The notes below the pieces were generated by a model, which was not told where the DNA came from, did not search any database, and was given only the letters and a program-made list of their open reading frames with translations. Of a DNA stretch of 64,000 nucleotides, positions 1 through 12,726 are shown piece after piece. This DNA comes from Nereocystis luetkeana (taxonomy: Eukaryota > Sar > Phaeophyceae > Laminariales > Laminariaceae). Every line of letters begins with the position of its first letter. The first letter of the stretch is position 1. Location: the NCBI GenBank assembly GCA_031213475.1, contig JARUPZ010000020.1, positions 1,054,001 through 1,118,000 of the forward strand. The letters run 5' to 3'. The position numbers and the translations under genes are program-made.

Positions 1-662
1 GAGCTGGTCTGGTCCATCGAAAACTTGAAGCTTGCAGGCCGATTAGCGCACCGTTTTAGCGAGATAGAAACTGAAACTTCGTACAGTGTTTACTTGACCA
101 CTAGAGGTTCAAAGGGGGACGTTTCTCATTTTATATTAGGGGAGTTACGAGCCTTTTCTTAAAGACCCGGTCTAGGTTTTGGCCTATGTCTCCGGGAAAA
201 AAAATACTCCTTCTGAACGTCTAGGCATTAGCATTGTGAATCTTGTAAAAAAAATCAGGCCTTAATTCGAAAAAACGTTGTACTAATAATCCCTGCTACG
301 CCGATACATCCTCCAGTTACTTGAGTTTGTATAAGAGTCACATTGACGGTTGTAAGTTTGTATGGCTTAACGATTGAGAACATGAAAATATACATCCAGC
401 ATCTCAGAAGACCTCCAACAACGTACCCATCAAGTAATAGCGTGATCTGGTTGGTACATGTGATGCTATGCAAGATTCTGCTGATTTTGCCCACCCATGA
501 CCAAAAAAACACTTTTGAGAGCTTTGTGCCCGGTAAACATCGAAAAAGTAATCGGATTGCTCTGATGTGCAGAAGCGCGATATGCATATTTCTGTCTAAT
601 TCGTCCGCGTTCATGAGCTATTATCAAGAAAGTTCAAATTGGTTTCTAGACCAGACCAGCTC
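1..662. other. Segment bounded by 14-bp inverted repeats, with a small minus-strand ORF
   Basis: Bases 1-14 (GAGCTGGTCTGGTC) recur as a perfect inverted copy at 649-662. Between them a minus-strand frame (614 down to 255, 119 codons) starts with ATG 35 bp inside the right repeat and has two or three hydrophobic stretches. I recognise no family. The layout would fit a small terminal-inverted-repeat element, but the left repeat is exactly at the window edge, so target duplications cannot be checked and the ORF may be fortuitous. Confidence 0.3.
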
Positions 663-1615
663 GTATAGGCCCTACCCCTCAAAAGGGTGCATACCCGCAA
701 TTACGATTGCTCTGTCAGATACCAAGTAAGCGTAGCCAGCGGGCATGAAATGACGCATCTGCAGTCTACTACGACAAAGACACAACGTGAAACGCAAAGA
801 CTTGAGCGATAGACCGTAAAGCAACAATACCGGAATAACACTATCAATATTTTTCGACAAAAACAACCATGCTGCAAGTCGCACCGTTGCTGTAGCCAAT
901 TCCTCTATCTTCCTCTTTGCTGCTTCCTGCGCATGGTGACCAGCTATAGCTGCTGCCGTCTGACGAACCCTGTAAGGTGTAACATGAAATCAGCAACGTC
1001 GGTAGGCGCCTGAAGAAGGCGTCCAAAAAAAAAAATCCGATCGCTCATTGTTGAATGATCATCCTCGAGTCCTCCGAAGGTAATCGTCCCTGGTTCGAGC
1101 CCCACTTGGGTTTTGTCCGTGCGGACACTACCGGGCGGCAATTATAGGGATATTTCACTATAACCAGAGCAAACAGAAGTAGGCGGGGGTCAACGAGCGA
1201 TGGAAATATTGGCGCCCGATCGCGCGATAACTACCAAGAATAGCATTGTGACGGAGAGGGAGAGGGAGGGATGCTTTCAGACCCCAGGACATGAGCTACG
1301 GTAGAGCCGAAGATGGACGAAGCACTAAAATACAACGAACACGAGAAGAACACCCCGGCTGTTAAATGTTAGTACATCACGCTCATGCGAAGCGCCCAGA
1401 GACTGCAGGGCTACAAAGCGAAAAAGAGAATGTCATCAATCCAGTGGTAAAACATGCCCAAAAATCAGATATCGGCATGACGTGTGCAGCGACCATTAAT
1501 TACCACGCGTACTCGCGATTGTCGTTTCACCAAGCGCCGCCTGTGGGGTATAAGGGCATTGACGTGTTTTCGCATAACTCAACCGCATGACTGCTAGATC
1601 AAAAATATACGTTGT
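663..1615. other. Non-coding stretch downstream of the codanin gene
   Basis: No coding frame with recognisable content. A B-box-like GGTTCGAGCCC lies at about 1094 but no tRNA cloverleaf can be drawn around it. A purine-rich run (gagagggagagggaggg) lies at 1253-1270. A possible alternative terminal codanin exon (1540 down to 1465) has an acceptor with a pyrimidine tract and would join the last codanin exon in phase, but its sequence resembles nothing known. The stretch is probably codanin 3' UTR or terminator plus intergenic DNA. Confidence 0.4.
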
Positions 1616-4600
1616 TCATAGAAAAATACAAGTAGTTCCTGTTTGCTGGTACCTGAGAGGAAGAGAATGTGGCACGAGCGAAAGCGTGGTGGCTTTCGCG
1701 ATGGCATGGGCTATTCTTCCGGCAAGCGATCTTGCCTTGGACCCAACGCTTCCCTCCACTGAGGATATCGCCCAAGCAATCCGCTGGTCCATGCGTTGCC
1801 TAGATATGTTGGGGACGCCCAGGCTGCCCCTAAAGGGGCCCCCTGTCAAGCTACCAAGATTAGGAGCCAGGACCGTCTTGTCATCCTCCTTCAAGGACAC
1901 AACAAGTCGACCGATGACAGTTGCGACTGCAGGCTTAATCACTGCTGCTAAAACCTCCTCGCATGCGTTTTGCACGGCACGTCGGACGACAAAATCAGCA
2001 GAAACCTGCAGCTCGGCTGGTAGAGAGTGAAAAAACGCCTCCACCAGTCGAAGTCGTGCATTCTCCGTCTGGGCGTTTCCTGGTTCTGTTCCAGTGTCGT
2101 CGCTGAAGCCCTTTACACGTTGGTGGTGCTCAAGGAGGCTAGGTAGCACAAGCAGCGGCCTCAAAGGGTGTGGCTTGATGACGCGTCTACTGCGTGGGCT
2201 TGCCCCTGTCGCCCCGACCGCCCGAGGAGACCTAGTCGATCTCAATAGAGTGCCATCTCCAGTGGAAGAGCGTAGCTTCCACGCCCGACCAAGGCTCCCT
2301 ATCAACGTCAGCACATCCTCCAAGTATGGGCAGCAATTTTGTATGAGGCGACGGCTCAACACCACTTCAGCATCCAGCGACCCACATTCAGGCTTCGAGA
2401 ATGCTCTCGTGGAAAACGTCGATTTCTGATCGCCACCACTCTGCTGTTGGGTTGATCCCAGAGCGTTCCCCTGTCCCAGGAAACCGAAGGAAGTTGGCGT
2501 GCTCGCGACAGATAACAAGCGATAGCCATGCACGCCAAGATCAGAGCCCAGGTCTTGGAAAAGGGTCTCTATCTGAGATGATCGCATGGAAGCAAGAAAA
2601 GTGCAAGCAAAAAAAGCACGTGGTAATCATTGATATTCGGAGTGCGCAACAAGGTCCCTTATTCGATCCAGAACACTATTGTGTGCAGTATCCACCAACC
2701 AATGCCGGTAACAAGCTCGAGCAGCATTACTTTGTGACCGATGGCTCGTACGATGGCGAAAAAACTACCACGGCTGGCGACTCCATTTCACCCTCGCGCA
2801 AAAATAAAAATAAAACAGACGAGCCCGTTTCTTGCTGATTCAGTATGCATCAGTTTTTCAAACGACATAACAAGTGCCGAGAGGTTCTATGAGTATGTAC
2901 GAAGTCTTGACAGACAACAAATCAGCAAGAGATGGGCAAGCTACGACTACCAGGTATAGTCCACTATCGCATACCGAGCGTGATGTCATAAATCAGCATG
3001 CGCACCGTCGGTGCCGTGGAAAGAGTATCCGGGACTTACCTCACAGCTGACGGCAAGTAGGCACTCGGTAAAGGTCGGATGGTCAGGTCGCATGCACGAC
3101 TGGGCATGAATGCTTGCTAATGTGCCCAGGGTGCGCTTGTAGAAATCAGCCTGTCGATAAAGGGGTGTCCAGGCACAGAAAATGAACTAAAGCCAAAGAA
3201 CACTGTCGTTCGATTACTGTCGAATAAAAGTCCACAAACAACCCGAGACTGAAGGGATTATGTGGGACGCACAGACAACAATTAGCCATGCAGCAGAGGA
3301 ACACTACATACCCGGCATCATCATCCAAACATATACGGAAACGAATTCGTTGACACCTGTGACGAAATGTCGTCCCACTTCATCATCCGTAGGAAATCTG
3401 CCACCCAAGGCACGACTCCAACGAGCCCCTTCGTTGACCACGCATGGTCCAGGTACGTATCCAACGGCAGCGGGCAACATGTTGCATATGCCTGGTCGAC
3501 GGGGCAAGGACAAAACCAACACAAAGTTAGAATCGATGAAAAAACGGCGAACTATGGTAACCTCGGGCTCCTTCAAATAAATCCGTCATACACATGTACT
3601 TTGCTGGCGTTGTAAATTGCGCACCTGGAAACATCGTCAGCCAGCAGCACGAGTTTTCTGTGAACACCCTCACATCGGCTTGGTAGAATCAAAAACGACT
3701 GCAATGTCGGCTCATGTAGGTGGTTGATTATATGGCTGCTTTCAAACGTCTTACATCACGGAATGACAATTTTGGTGCCACTTCAAGGCGGGCGTTCTCG
3801 ATTGCGCATCCTCAAAGCTTGGGCTTGTGCAAGCCAACCGGTACTTAGTGCACCTAACACATCCCGCCCACCCGCCCGACCGCCTGCTCACCGGTCAACC
3901 AACCACCCATCCACCCACCCACCAACCCGCGTAACACACCTTTTTATCGGTGTAGGAAGAAGGGCCCTCGTGCAAATTGGATGCAACATCTGAGACGGGA
4001 ATTCCCCAGTTGGGACTAAACGTCAGTAGTCCGAGAAACTTGGCCAGCACCTGTGACATGTGTGACATCGATGGGCGAGCGGTAACGCCGACACTGAAGA
4101 GACCGCGCGTGCGCGACAGTCCTGATAGTGCACATGGATCTCTGCAAGTTATGATTTGGTATCTGGCGGCCTGCAGAACTCATGGGCCTGGAAAACGGAA
4201 ACCACCCTACAGCTTGCCTTCATAGTTGGCGCTGACACCGCCTCCAGCCACCATAAATGGGGAATGCAATTACCGGTCAACTCGACTAGTAGTATACAAA
4301 GCACCTATCAGCGGTACAGGCAATGTGTGGCACGGTACTGATGCCACTCGCACCAAGAGCGCCCAAACGCATGAGGTACACCTTGACGTACCTTCAGCTT
4401 CACCATTGTGTCCGTGAAGCCTCTCACCCTCTCGCCGGCTGTTGATTTGCTGTCGTCGCTCGCTCCACTGGTGCCATCGTTGTGGCGCACAACGCTAACT
4501 CCCCTCGTCTTGGATGCCGTCTGCTGATAGTAGAGTCGGGCAATCTCTGCGACGAGCTCTGTCTTGAGATGACTGTTGAAGGTGTAGCTGTCTAACGCCA

Positions 4601-7600
4601 GCAGAACATGATAGAAAAAATCCTGCCGATCATCGCAGCCGAGGATAGCAAACGATTGCACTCTAATTTCGACGAGTGGCAGCCTCGACACACAGCAATA
4701 TATATATAGAGTATGGGACGTAATATGTGCCGGCGTTCCCGGTGGCTTGGTAGGTGGTCCGCGTGCCTATCAAGATCGATTTCGTAGGTTCAAGCCTCAC
4801 CGAGTACACGCTCGTGAGGAATTTTTCTCGCAATTGACGAGCGGAAAGCGAGAGAGCGTGAGATAGCTACATTCGATGAAAACCGACGAGCAGTGGGAAT
4901 GCTGGACCCTATGCGCGACAAAAAACAAAATCACGTACCGGGGGGGAGAAGGGACGACATCTGTGACCGCGGCTTGTCCAGAAGAAGCTCGTTGAGGGCA
5001 AAACCTCTTGCGAGTTTGGCTGGAAAGTAAAAGTGATGATGAAAAAAAAAAAAAACTGCTAAAAAGCATGGCAACGTAAGCCGTCCAATACCTGGTTGCC
5101 AGGAAACCAGCGGAGCTGTAAAGGAGCGGTGGGCACCCGCGCGCTGATTGATGGTGTTTGACTTTTGCTTTGACGTGGTCCGGCACCAACTTTGCGGGGT
5201 CGTTGTTGCCCAACTGCCTTCGGCAAACGGGAATCGCCGACACCACTTGAGACCCGGTCCTGACTAGTGTGTGTTTGACGAGGTTGTGTTCCAGGATATC
5301 GAAGCTTCTGGCTGCTCTTGGCAGCGTTACCGTCCTGACAAATACGAAAATTAAGGCGGGGAGAGTGACAATAATATTGAGGTATATACAAGACCCATAT
5401 CTCAAGGAAAGACCGATCCCGGCGCCCCGGAAGGGCTCCCTTCGAAGCCAAAATCGGGGTGTGCCAAAATAGCACGCCGATGGTTTACCACCTCGTTAAT
5501 AATTTTCACGTGGCGCCAACTATTTAGGCAAGAATCAAATGAAGCATCAACGCCCTTAAGGCGCGCTGTGGCCCTTGTCGACGTCAGCAGATCCCACTGA
5601 CGGGCGGCAATAAAAATATCTCCAACCCCACGGGGTGTTTTGATTTCCGATCCAAGAACCAAAAATGTGTTGCAAAATTATTTAAAATCGACAGTACAAG
5701 CTAAACGTACCATAGAGAATTGTCACGAGAAAATCAATATCTAAGGTACATCACCCGCTTACCTCACCGACGCTCGGCGTGCTAATACGGCGGTGCAGCT
5801 TTTGCAAAGTTGCGCGCCCTTTGTCTCCGGCAGGAGCAACAAGCGCCATTACTTCGGAATCAGTTTCCTCTGGAGGAGCAAGTCCCCATCCGACCAGCTG
5901 ACCGAGGAAGTACTGGGCGAGCCATCCGAAATTTTCCGGGGCCAGAGCTCCAATCAACGTCGATGCTGCCGTTCTTTCCAACGAGGGTAGGTAGTGATGA
6001 CGACGCATGCCCGCAATTGAATCGCGTTAGTTGGCTGCGACAAAAAAACATGAAACTGATGGGCTCGAGAGCAAATAGCGCAAAATCAGTCAGTACGATT
6101 GAGTCTTCAAGCGTGGAACGCGCATACCACGCGCGTAGTCAACCCCTTTAGTATTGTTGTTAATAGTATTGCAGTCCCGTTGTGGGGACAAACCAGTCAC
6201 ATTCCAAATAGTTCGCCCCCAAAACGGGGCTGCAGTCCTAAAAGGGTTAAGGTAGGTAAACGCCCCAAGTCCACGGGAAACACAGAATATTTGTTTTTTG
6301 GGCTGTTATTGGTAGGCCTTTTAGGCCAAGCGAGGTTTGCACACGGCCGCCACGTAAAGGACAGAGGCGCACAGTGGGCATGCTTGGCCCTTCTCGCTAC
6401 CCACGCGAGTAACTGTTGTGATTGTCATTACTATTAGTATATTCGATATTAGTTTTGAATAGTATCAGTAGTACCGTGCTTCAGTAGTAACACTGTGGAC
6501 TGTTCCCTTCGTTATCCTTGCTTTCTTACGTATTACAATCGGATTACAATCGGCGTCACTATAATCATTCCTCGCCTTTCGAACGGTCGCTCCCTCCTGC
6601 CCTACCCCGGTCCTACCTTCGTGATATTTTGTCACGCATTGAGCCCAGTTCAGCACTCCCACTCCCAACTGTGTTATACGATACTATCACTGGTGCTATC
6701 GCAGACGCATTTCGCGCGCTTTTGTACCAGGAAAATTCAACACAAAACAACACCGCAAACAATGTCCAAGAGCATCTGCACATACGCAAACAACTCCCGT
6801 CTACATGTTACAGAGTGCCGATAAGTCGTACCTGGTAAAGCCGTACGTCTAATCGCGCAGGCCGCGCAGCATCCTCCAAACCATAGGGTAGCTTTTCTGT
6901 CGGCAGCAACGAGGTCAACAGGTTTACGGGATGCTGCCCCAACATTCAGAGGCGTACCTGAGGTCCTGAAGAGCACGCTCCGGGTACTGCTGAAGTCCCT
7001 TCTTGGATCCCTGGTAGTCTCGCAACAAGGATCCAAACCGGTCAACACTCTCCTGACGATTTTGGAAAAGAGTTCGGTCTGACGTTGTCCTGCCATCAAT
7101 ATAGAGGAGGTTTCACACAAACAGTTGACAACAATATGTCAACTCCACTCGTCAAGCACGGTGGGCATCCCGAGTTGCGTTTAATATGCGGAATTGCATA
7201 ATGACAACCACAGTCACTATACAACCCTCCATACTTGACACCTCGTTCCGTACGACGGTCGCGACGGGAGGCAACTCCAGCACTCTCAGCAAAGACACCT
7301 TGTATTCCATCGCACCTGAAATTATTGACCGAGTCTTCCTCCCGCCACTGCAAGGCAGCAAAAGGTGCCCCAACGCTTTGCACAATAGCCGTGTCATCAG
7401 CATTTTTCTGGCCAAGACTTCGGCCACCACTATCAATAGCTTTGACGCCGTCATCTCGTGCCTCACATAGCACATGGCGTACTTCATCAATGAGATCTTC
7501 GGACTGGCCACACGTGACAAGATTTGTACGCGTTCAATCGGATAAATGAATATCAGTTATACAGTAGCATATGCTTCGACAACAACAGAAAACAGATGCT

Positions 7601-10600
7601 CTTGAAACTCCTACTGCTGATATCACGATGCAATAGTGTTGCAGAGTCACTATATATTGTAGAGCTGGCCGGCTTTTCGGCAATGCCACCTCAGGTAAAA
7701 AAACACTCAGATTTTGAAGGAGTTAGTATATATCAAGAATCACCTCAGATGCGACAGCCAGACTCCCCGCCAAGAGATCAAGCGTATCTGTTCCGAGATG
7801 AGGAAGCAACGACTTGAGCCCAAGGAGAACGCAAGCGGCAAACGAACGACAGTCCAGGCCGTTCTTAAAAATAATGTTTGCTTGCGGAGGCCGGACACGG
7901 GTGCAGCCATCTCCTTCCCCCTGCCCCACATCCACCGCAGGGCTTGGCGGAATGCTCCGGCTTGAGGAATGCTGCAAAAGATTTTGCCCTAGGGCTGGGC
8001 TACTACTATGAATAGTAGTGGAGCTGCTACCACGTGCGACGTCCGGGTGAACATGTAGTAGGCGTACCGTGAGGTGCATTTCCGTCGCCAGGCTTGGCAC
8101 GAATCTTCGGATCATGATGTGGACGTATAACGATGCCATTATGGCAAGGGGGGGTTCCTGCCCTTGGCGCCAAGTCTGCTGCGCGGCGAGTATCACCGGA
8201 AGAAAGACAACGAGCATAGTAAATTGCCAGATTTAGGCGAGATCAGCTGCTTAAGACGAGAGAATGGTGACGAAGAAATTTCGTATCTACAGCATACACA
8301 AACCCCAGCACAGCACAAGTCATCTGAGTGAGTTACCGAGCCCGCAACTGCACGTTATCCGTCGCACCTGTTCTGCAGCCGTTCTCGTGATTGGCGCAGT
8401 CGGTGTCATGACGGGTGTTGCTGGTGGAAAACAATCGTCCCACGAAGGCGGTTCGCCGCCGAATGGTGTCGTGGAACCTGTTGTGCTCTGTTTCGTCGGT
8501 GTGAACGGGGAGCAATGAGCCGCCGCCTGGCCGAAAGATGGATGCTCGCAGTTGACAACACGCATGGTGACGCTTCCGCCAATAGGATCTCGTTGACATT
8601 GGGCACAATCGGCGGCTGGCGATCGCGCGTCAATACCGTTACTCCCGCCAGCATCCAGAGCACTTGAGTCAATGGTAAACAGCAACGAAGAGGCTGTTTC
8701 TCCGTGGTTACGCACACCTTCTTTCGCATCTTCTCCATCGCCGGATTGCATAACGCGACATTGCCGCGCCAGTCGAGCCGGTTTCGGCGTTGTGCCTGAG
8801 GTAACCTCTCTGAGGTGTGAAATTCCGCTTTCATCTTCACCGCGGCCTGCGTGCAGACAGAGGTGCACCAATCAGCAATATACTATCCAGTTGGACATTT
8901 TCTTCTACAAACAAAGCGCACATACAACATCTACCGGCACGATCGCATAGAAGCGTCAACCCATTCAACGACAGATATGTTTGTATACTCCGCCCACAGC
9001 GTCTTCTCATGGTGGAAAAAAACAGACGGGCTTCTTCGACCTCTACGATGGTGTAAAGCTGTGGGTGGTAGTAAATAATTTACCAAATATGTTATTGTAC
9101 CGTCCCCCTACAAACGAGAATTACCTTCGTCCACCTCGGCATGGTCCACCACCGCCTTCGGGGCGAGCTTCATTCCATCTCCGGTACGCGAACCGCTTTC
9201 GCGGAATGGGACGCTTAGAGGGTTAGTCTTAGCCTGGTCGCCGGTGAACGCCAAAGTTCGTTGTCGTGCTGCCATTTCCAACGGTTGAGGCTGCTGAAAA
9301 CGTTCAGTGCGCCTGGCACGAACCTGCAGACGCCCTGAAGCAGCATCATCCGTTGTGCTGAAAGACGATGGGGCACCCGCACCAAAAACAGTGATGTCTC
9401 CCTGCATCCATAGACAGGCGGATTCCAAGGTACACTCTTCATTCCTTAACTTTCTGGTGCGTAGGAGAAACTCGTACGTCATCCGATTTGTTCTTGCCGG
9501 CGTTCTCTGTCTAGGCTCTGTCTAGGCATACCCACTGTTTATCATCACCCAACACGAGCAAGGAATATCGATTATTGAAATGCAACCCACCACATTGTGA
9601 AGTCTACACCAGATACGTTGAAAACATGGACCCCCAGGGATTCGAAGTACATCCTTTTGGTCGAAACTCGGTCTTATCTATAGGGCGGAGGGCAAGCACG
9701 TCATGTATCGTTCGGAGGGGGGGAAGGCTAGAGGTCTTGCCTAAAAATAGGTGGCCTTATCACACTGCACACTCCCGCTGTAATCCCAATCCCTGAGGCC
9801 AAGGGTCCAGAAAGGGAGTGCTACAGCACGCAATAATTATTTTGACGACCGGCTTATAAACAGGCAGGAAACATCGCCCGGCCAAAGCAAAAACAGTAAA
9901 TACATTTTTCTATGTCGTCCGTTCTTACCTCGCTCGGCTTTTCAGAATCGGTGAGGGGCGTAGGTCGAATGCGCCGCTTCTGTTTGCTCCCCTGAAACAA
10001 ACCACGTGCACAAAGAAAGTTCGTAACACATGTGTCATCAGGTCAAGTGATCAATTACTCCATTGGTCATATGGAACGATACCAAGCCTGGCGGTAAATA
10101 AGGTATTGCGTGGTCGCATGTCGCACGGTAGTTGGGCAGAGGGTCAAAGGCGAATCAAGCCCAAGCTGGCTTGGCTTAAAAACTGCAGGCACACGGCGCA
10201 CGCACGCAGGGTTGGATTAGGAATGCTGGTGCTGATGGTGGCATCCACAACCTCGGCAGAGTCGAAATATCGTCGTGTGGTTTTTACGTGCCCATCGAGA
10301 CCTTGGGTGAAGAAGGAAGGGCGTAAACTCACTACATCCACGCCCACATCCACGTGCACACCGACACCGATTCTCGCCACTTGCACAGGTGTACCGCACC
10401 ATCGCTGTACCGCGTGGTTACGTTGGCGGGCGACGTGCGTGGCACCAACATATCACACATAACTTGTTGCTCGGCACTCACCCCGATGACAACCATCTAC
10501 GGCGAAAAAAAACTACTCGTGTATCGCGTCCCTGCCCGGGCAAGCACTGAAAAAGTAATTGGCACCCTCCATGTCTTGGATGTAACGCGTCGCTCTATGG

Positions 10601-12726
10601 TGGAAGGGAATCAATTAAACCTCGGCTAAAAAATGTTCAAAATCGAAATATACTTGTCCGAGGATAGCCAACCCTACATGCCGAATAAAAGAGAGTGCGT
10701 TTGACAACGGCGGTTGTTGTTTGTACATAATCTTCAAAACGTGTAGAACGTTTTGTTACACCCCCGAAATAGTGCTGCACCGAATGTGATCAATATGCTC
10801 ACCCCGCGGGGACCTCGAGGGGCTTCACCCAGCGCGAGGGAAGGAAAGTCATCCGCAGACGCAATATCAAATGCATTCGCTGGGAGCTGGCCTCGCTTGG
10901 CCGACGGGGTGTCTCCTCCCTTCTTGTGCGCGCCTGTCAGTTGCGACGAGATACAGGTAGCAGGGTGCTGTGTGACCCACACATCATTAGCGCACGCAGA
11001 CGATGTAATACCCCTGTGTTTACTGCTGTAGTGTGGGTGACCCTCAGGAGGCACTTCTCTTGTTGGGCTGTGGGTGCTGCAACACGCCGAGGTGAGCGTT
11101 CTTTCGATTGTTCGGGGAGTATCGACGTCCTCAGGGTCAGTATCAAAACAGAGTACCAGTCTGAAACTCGTGGGATGACAGGGCACATTCGTGAAATAGT
11201 GCTATCAATAAGAGGCGATACTACTGTATCTATCTGATAGGGGACAGGACCTGGTATTCGTATGTGCCATGTATCGTAGTATACGTGACTAGCACCTGTT
11301 AACAACTTTCGTGGCGTTCTTTACGTCAAATACCTCAACCAAGGTGCATTATGCGCGTTTCAGGGTGACCGTCACATGCAATTCAGATACTGAGCATGTT
11401 GATCAGATACTGACGGCGAGGCATTGTGTAATATTCTTGGAGTCAGCTTGGAGCTACTCATCGGATTGCGAGGAAAGTGCGTCGTGCGGAGGTCTAACAG
11501 TGAACCGTTGCATTCTCGGGGAACCGTTGAACCCACCAAGTCGCTGCAGGTCAAGCCGCAGCAGTTTTCGCTTTCTGAAAAAGATTTTGTGTGTTGCAGG
11601 ATCGACCAGATGCTCATCAATATCAATATTTGTGTAAGACTATCGCTCTACCAGGTACTGGTAGTCTACAAGCTGCTTGTTGGGTAATTAGGAAATAATG
11701 TGGGACAGATACCTGGATAGATTCGACTGTCGTCGTATACTACAAATACTAGTTCGAGAGTTTTGAAATCTTCTGGGGTCAGACCTTGTCTCGTTTTCAT
11801 ATTGCTACTCGTACGTACCAGGTAGTCTTTAGGTCGCACCTTCGTCGCCGCAATATCGCCATGCTTTCAAGTATCATACCGACCACAATCTCGAAACCAG
11901 AACCCTACTTATCTCTCCGACCAACGGCATATCATACATCCTCAATCCACTGTCTCTGGGGCAAATGATCAGCCAGATTTAAATTTTCAAAACCTCAACT
12001 TTATGCAGCAGTGCAACTGCTGCTGCAGTTCCAACCAGAGTACCGTCGTAGTCTATCATACAGCACCATAGAGTATATCCGTATATCCTCAGTCACAGCA
12101 GTCTGCGTGACAAGTTGGTTTACATTCCAGGAGCATGTCGGGCAACTGAGTCCATGCATACTGTAGAAAAAAAAGAGGGGGGAAGTGCTATTAACACCAG
12201 TACATACGAGTACTGTTGTGTACGGCATTCAGAGAGTCCGCAGGGCGTAGGTAAGTACGTAAACCAGTACGGAACGACGGTATGTACTCTGTTCGTACCG
12301 CAAGTCACCTGGGAGACCTTCTGGTGCACCCTCCTGGACAGATGTTGGCGTGAGTAGAGGAGATGCATCCTCACGCAGAAAGTTGAGAACAATCACCACA
12401 AAGGTTATAGCGTCGTATTGTTCGAAAGTTGAATGCCTGTACGACTTAGGGGTCTTTGCTTCCACGGAAGCACCCTGTGAAAATGAGAGGTGTTCGGCAA
12501 ATCGGTTAGGCAGGAGGCAATAGAGCAGCAGTAAGATTATCCATCGTTATAGGAGCACTCAGGCATGCCGCATACCAGTATTCCACAAAGTGACAGGATG
12601 TACAGAAAACTGCACCTGGAAGGCATCGTCCAACCAGTTCTTGACTTCTTCAAGTGGTATACCCTGTTCCAGAACTTGAAGTAGTAGCTTCTGCTCGGCA
12701 ACGCCCGTTGGGACGTCTAGCGCCAT
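1616..12726 (-). CDS. CDAN1: Codanin-1 homologue, 16 exons
   Basis: Animal codanin-1 binds the histone chaperone ASF1 and restrains histone delivery. Exons on the minus strand: 12726-12616, 12474-12309, 10933-10803, 9401-9125, 8846-8368, 8178-7744 (acceptor could be 8157), 7503-7316, 7089-6958, 5973-5763, 5596-5489, 5334-5092, 4622-4392, 4050-3940, 3491-3357, 3150-3040, 2572-1616. All junctions are GT-AG and phases close throughout, giving about 1,341 residues (human about 1,227). Collinear family landmarks: N-terminal helix after ATG 12726, VLNFLRED (exon 2), DDFPSLALGE (exon 3), PSLATEMHLTVRLL and SLLPHLGTDTLDLL (exon 6), TLFQNRQESVDRF (exon 8), ENFGWLAQYFLGQL (exon 9), VLAKFLGLL (exon 13), VVPWVADFLRMM (exon 14), NCCPYLEDV and the C-terminal domain FFHSLPAELQ (exon 16). 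Least certain: exon 3 and exon 6 acceptors, the exon 10 donor and the 3' end. An ASF1-binding motif was not located. Introns carry a SINE and a MITE. Confidence 0.85.
4729..5055 (+). repeat. tRNA-derived SINE, copy 1
   Basis: The head (about 4735-4805) has an A-box-like TGGCTTGGTAGGTGG and a B-box-like GGTTCAAGCC, with CCCGGTG and CACCGAG able to pair as a degenerate acceptor stem. A body of about 250 bp follows, ending in GATGATG plus an A-run (5041-5055). A second full-length diverged copy lies inverted at 22841-23170. The copy sits inside a codanin intron in antisense orientation. Tail and head organisation are typical of SINEs mobilised by a LINE. Confidence 0.8.
6143..6246. mobile_element. 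TTAA hairpin MITE, copy A
   Basis: Inverted arms CCCTTT...CAGTCCCGT and CGGGGCTGCAGTCC...AAAGGG surround a short centre. It is followed by TTAA (6247-6250) and preceded by a decayed TCAA. About 20 bp of extra sequence interrupts the left arm. It lies in the codanin intron between exons 8 and 9. Same family as the copies at 33334, 34348, 49619 and 61331. Confidence 0.8.

Noticed and set aside
1040-1115. tRNA-like sequence with a good B box (GGTTCGAGCCC)
   Set aside because: No acceptor, D or T stems could be paired; at most a decayed tRNA-derived fragment.
1587-2030. Plus-strand open frame of 147 codons
   Set aside because: Antisense shadow of the last codanin exon, which has recognisable family content.
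5810-6151. Plus-strand open frame around codanin exon 9
   Set aside because: Antisense shadow of a codanin exon; no independent support.
11372-11626. Minus-strand frame as an extra codanin exon
   Set aside because: It has a good acceptor and fits phase on one side, but adding it leaves no convincing donor of the required phase, while exons 12474-12309 and 10933-10803 join perfectly without it.
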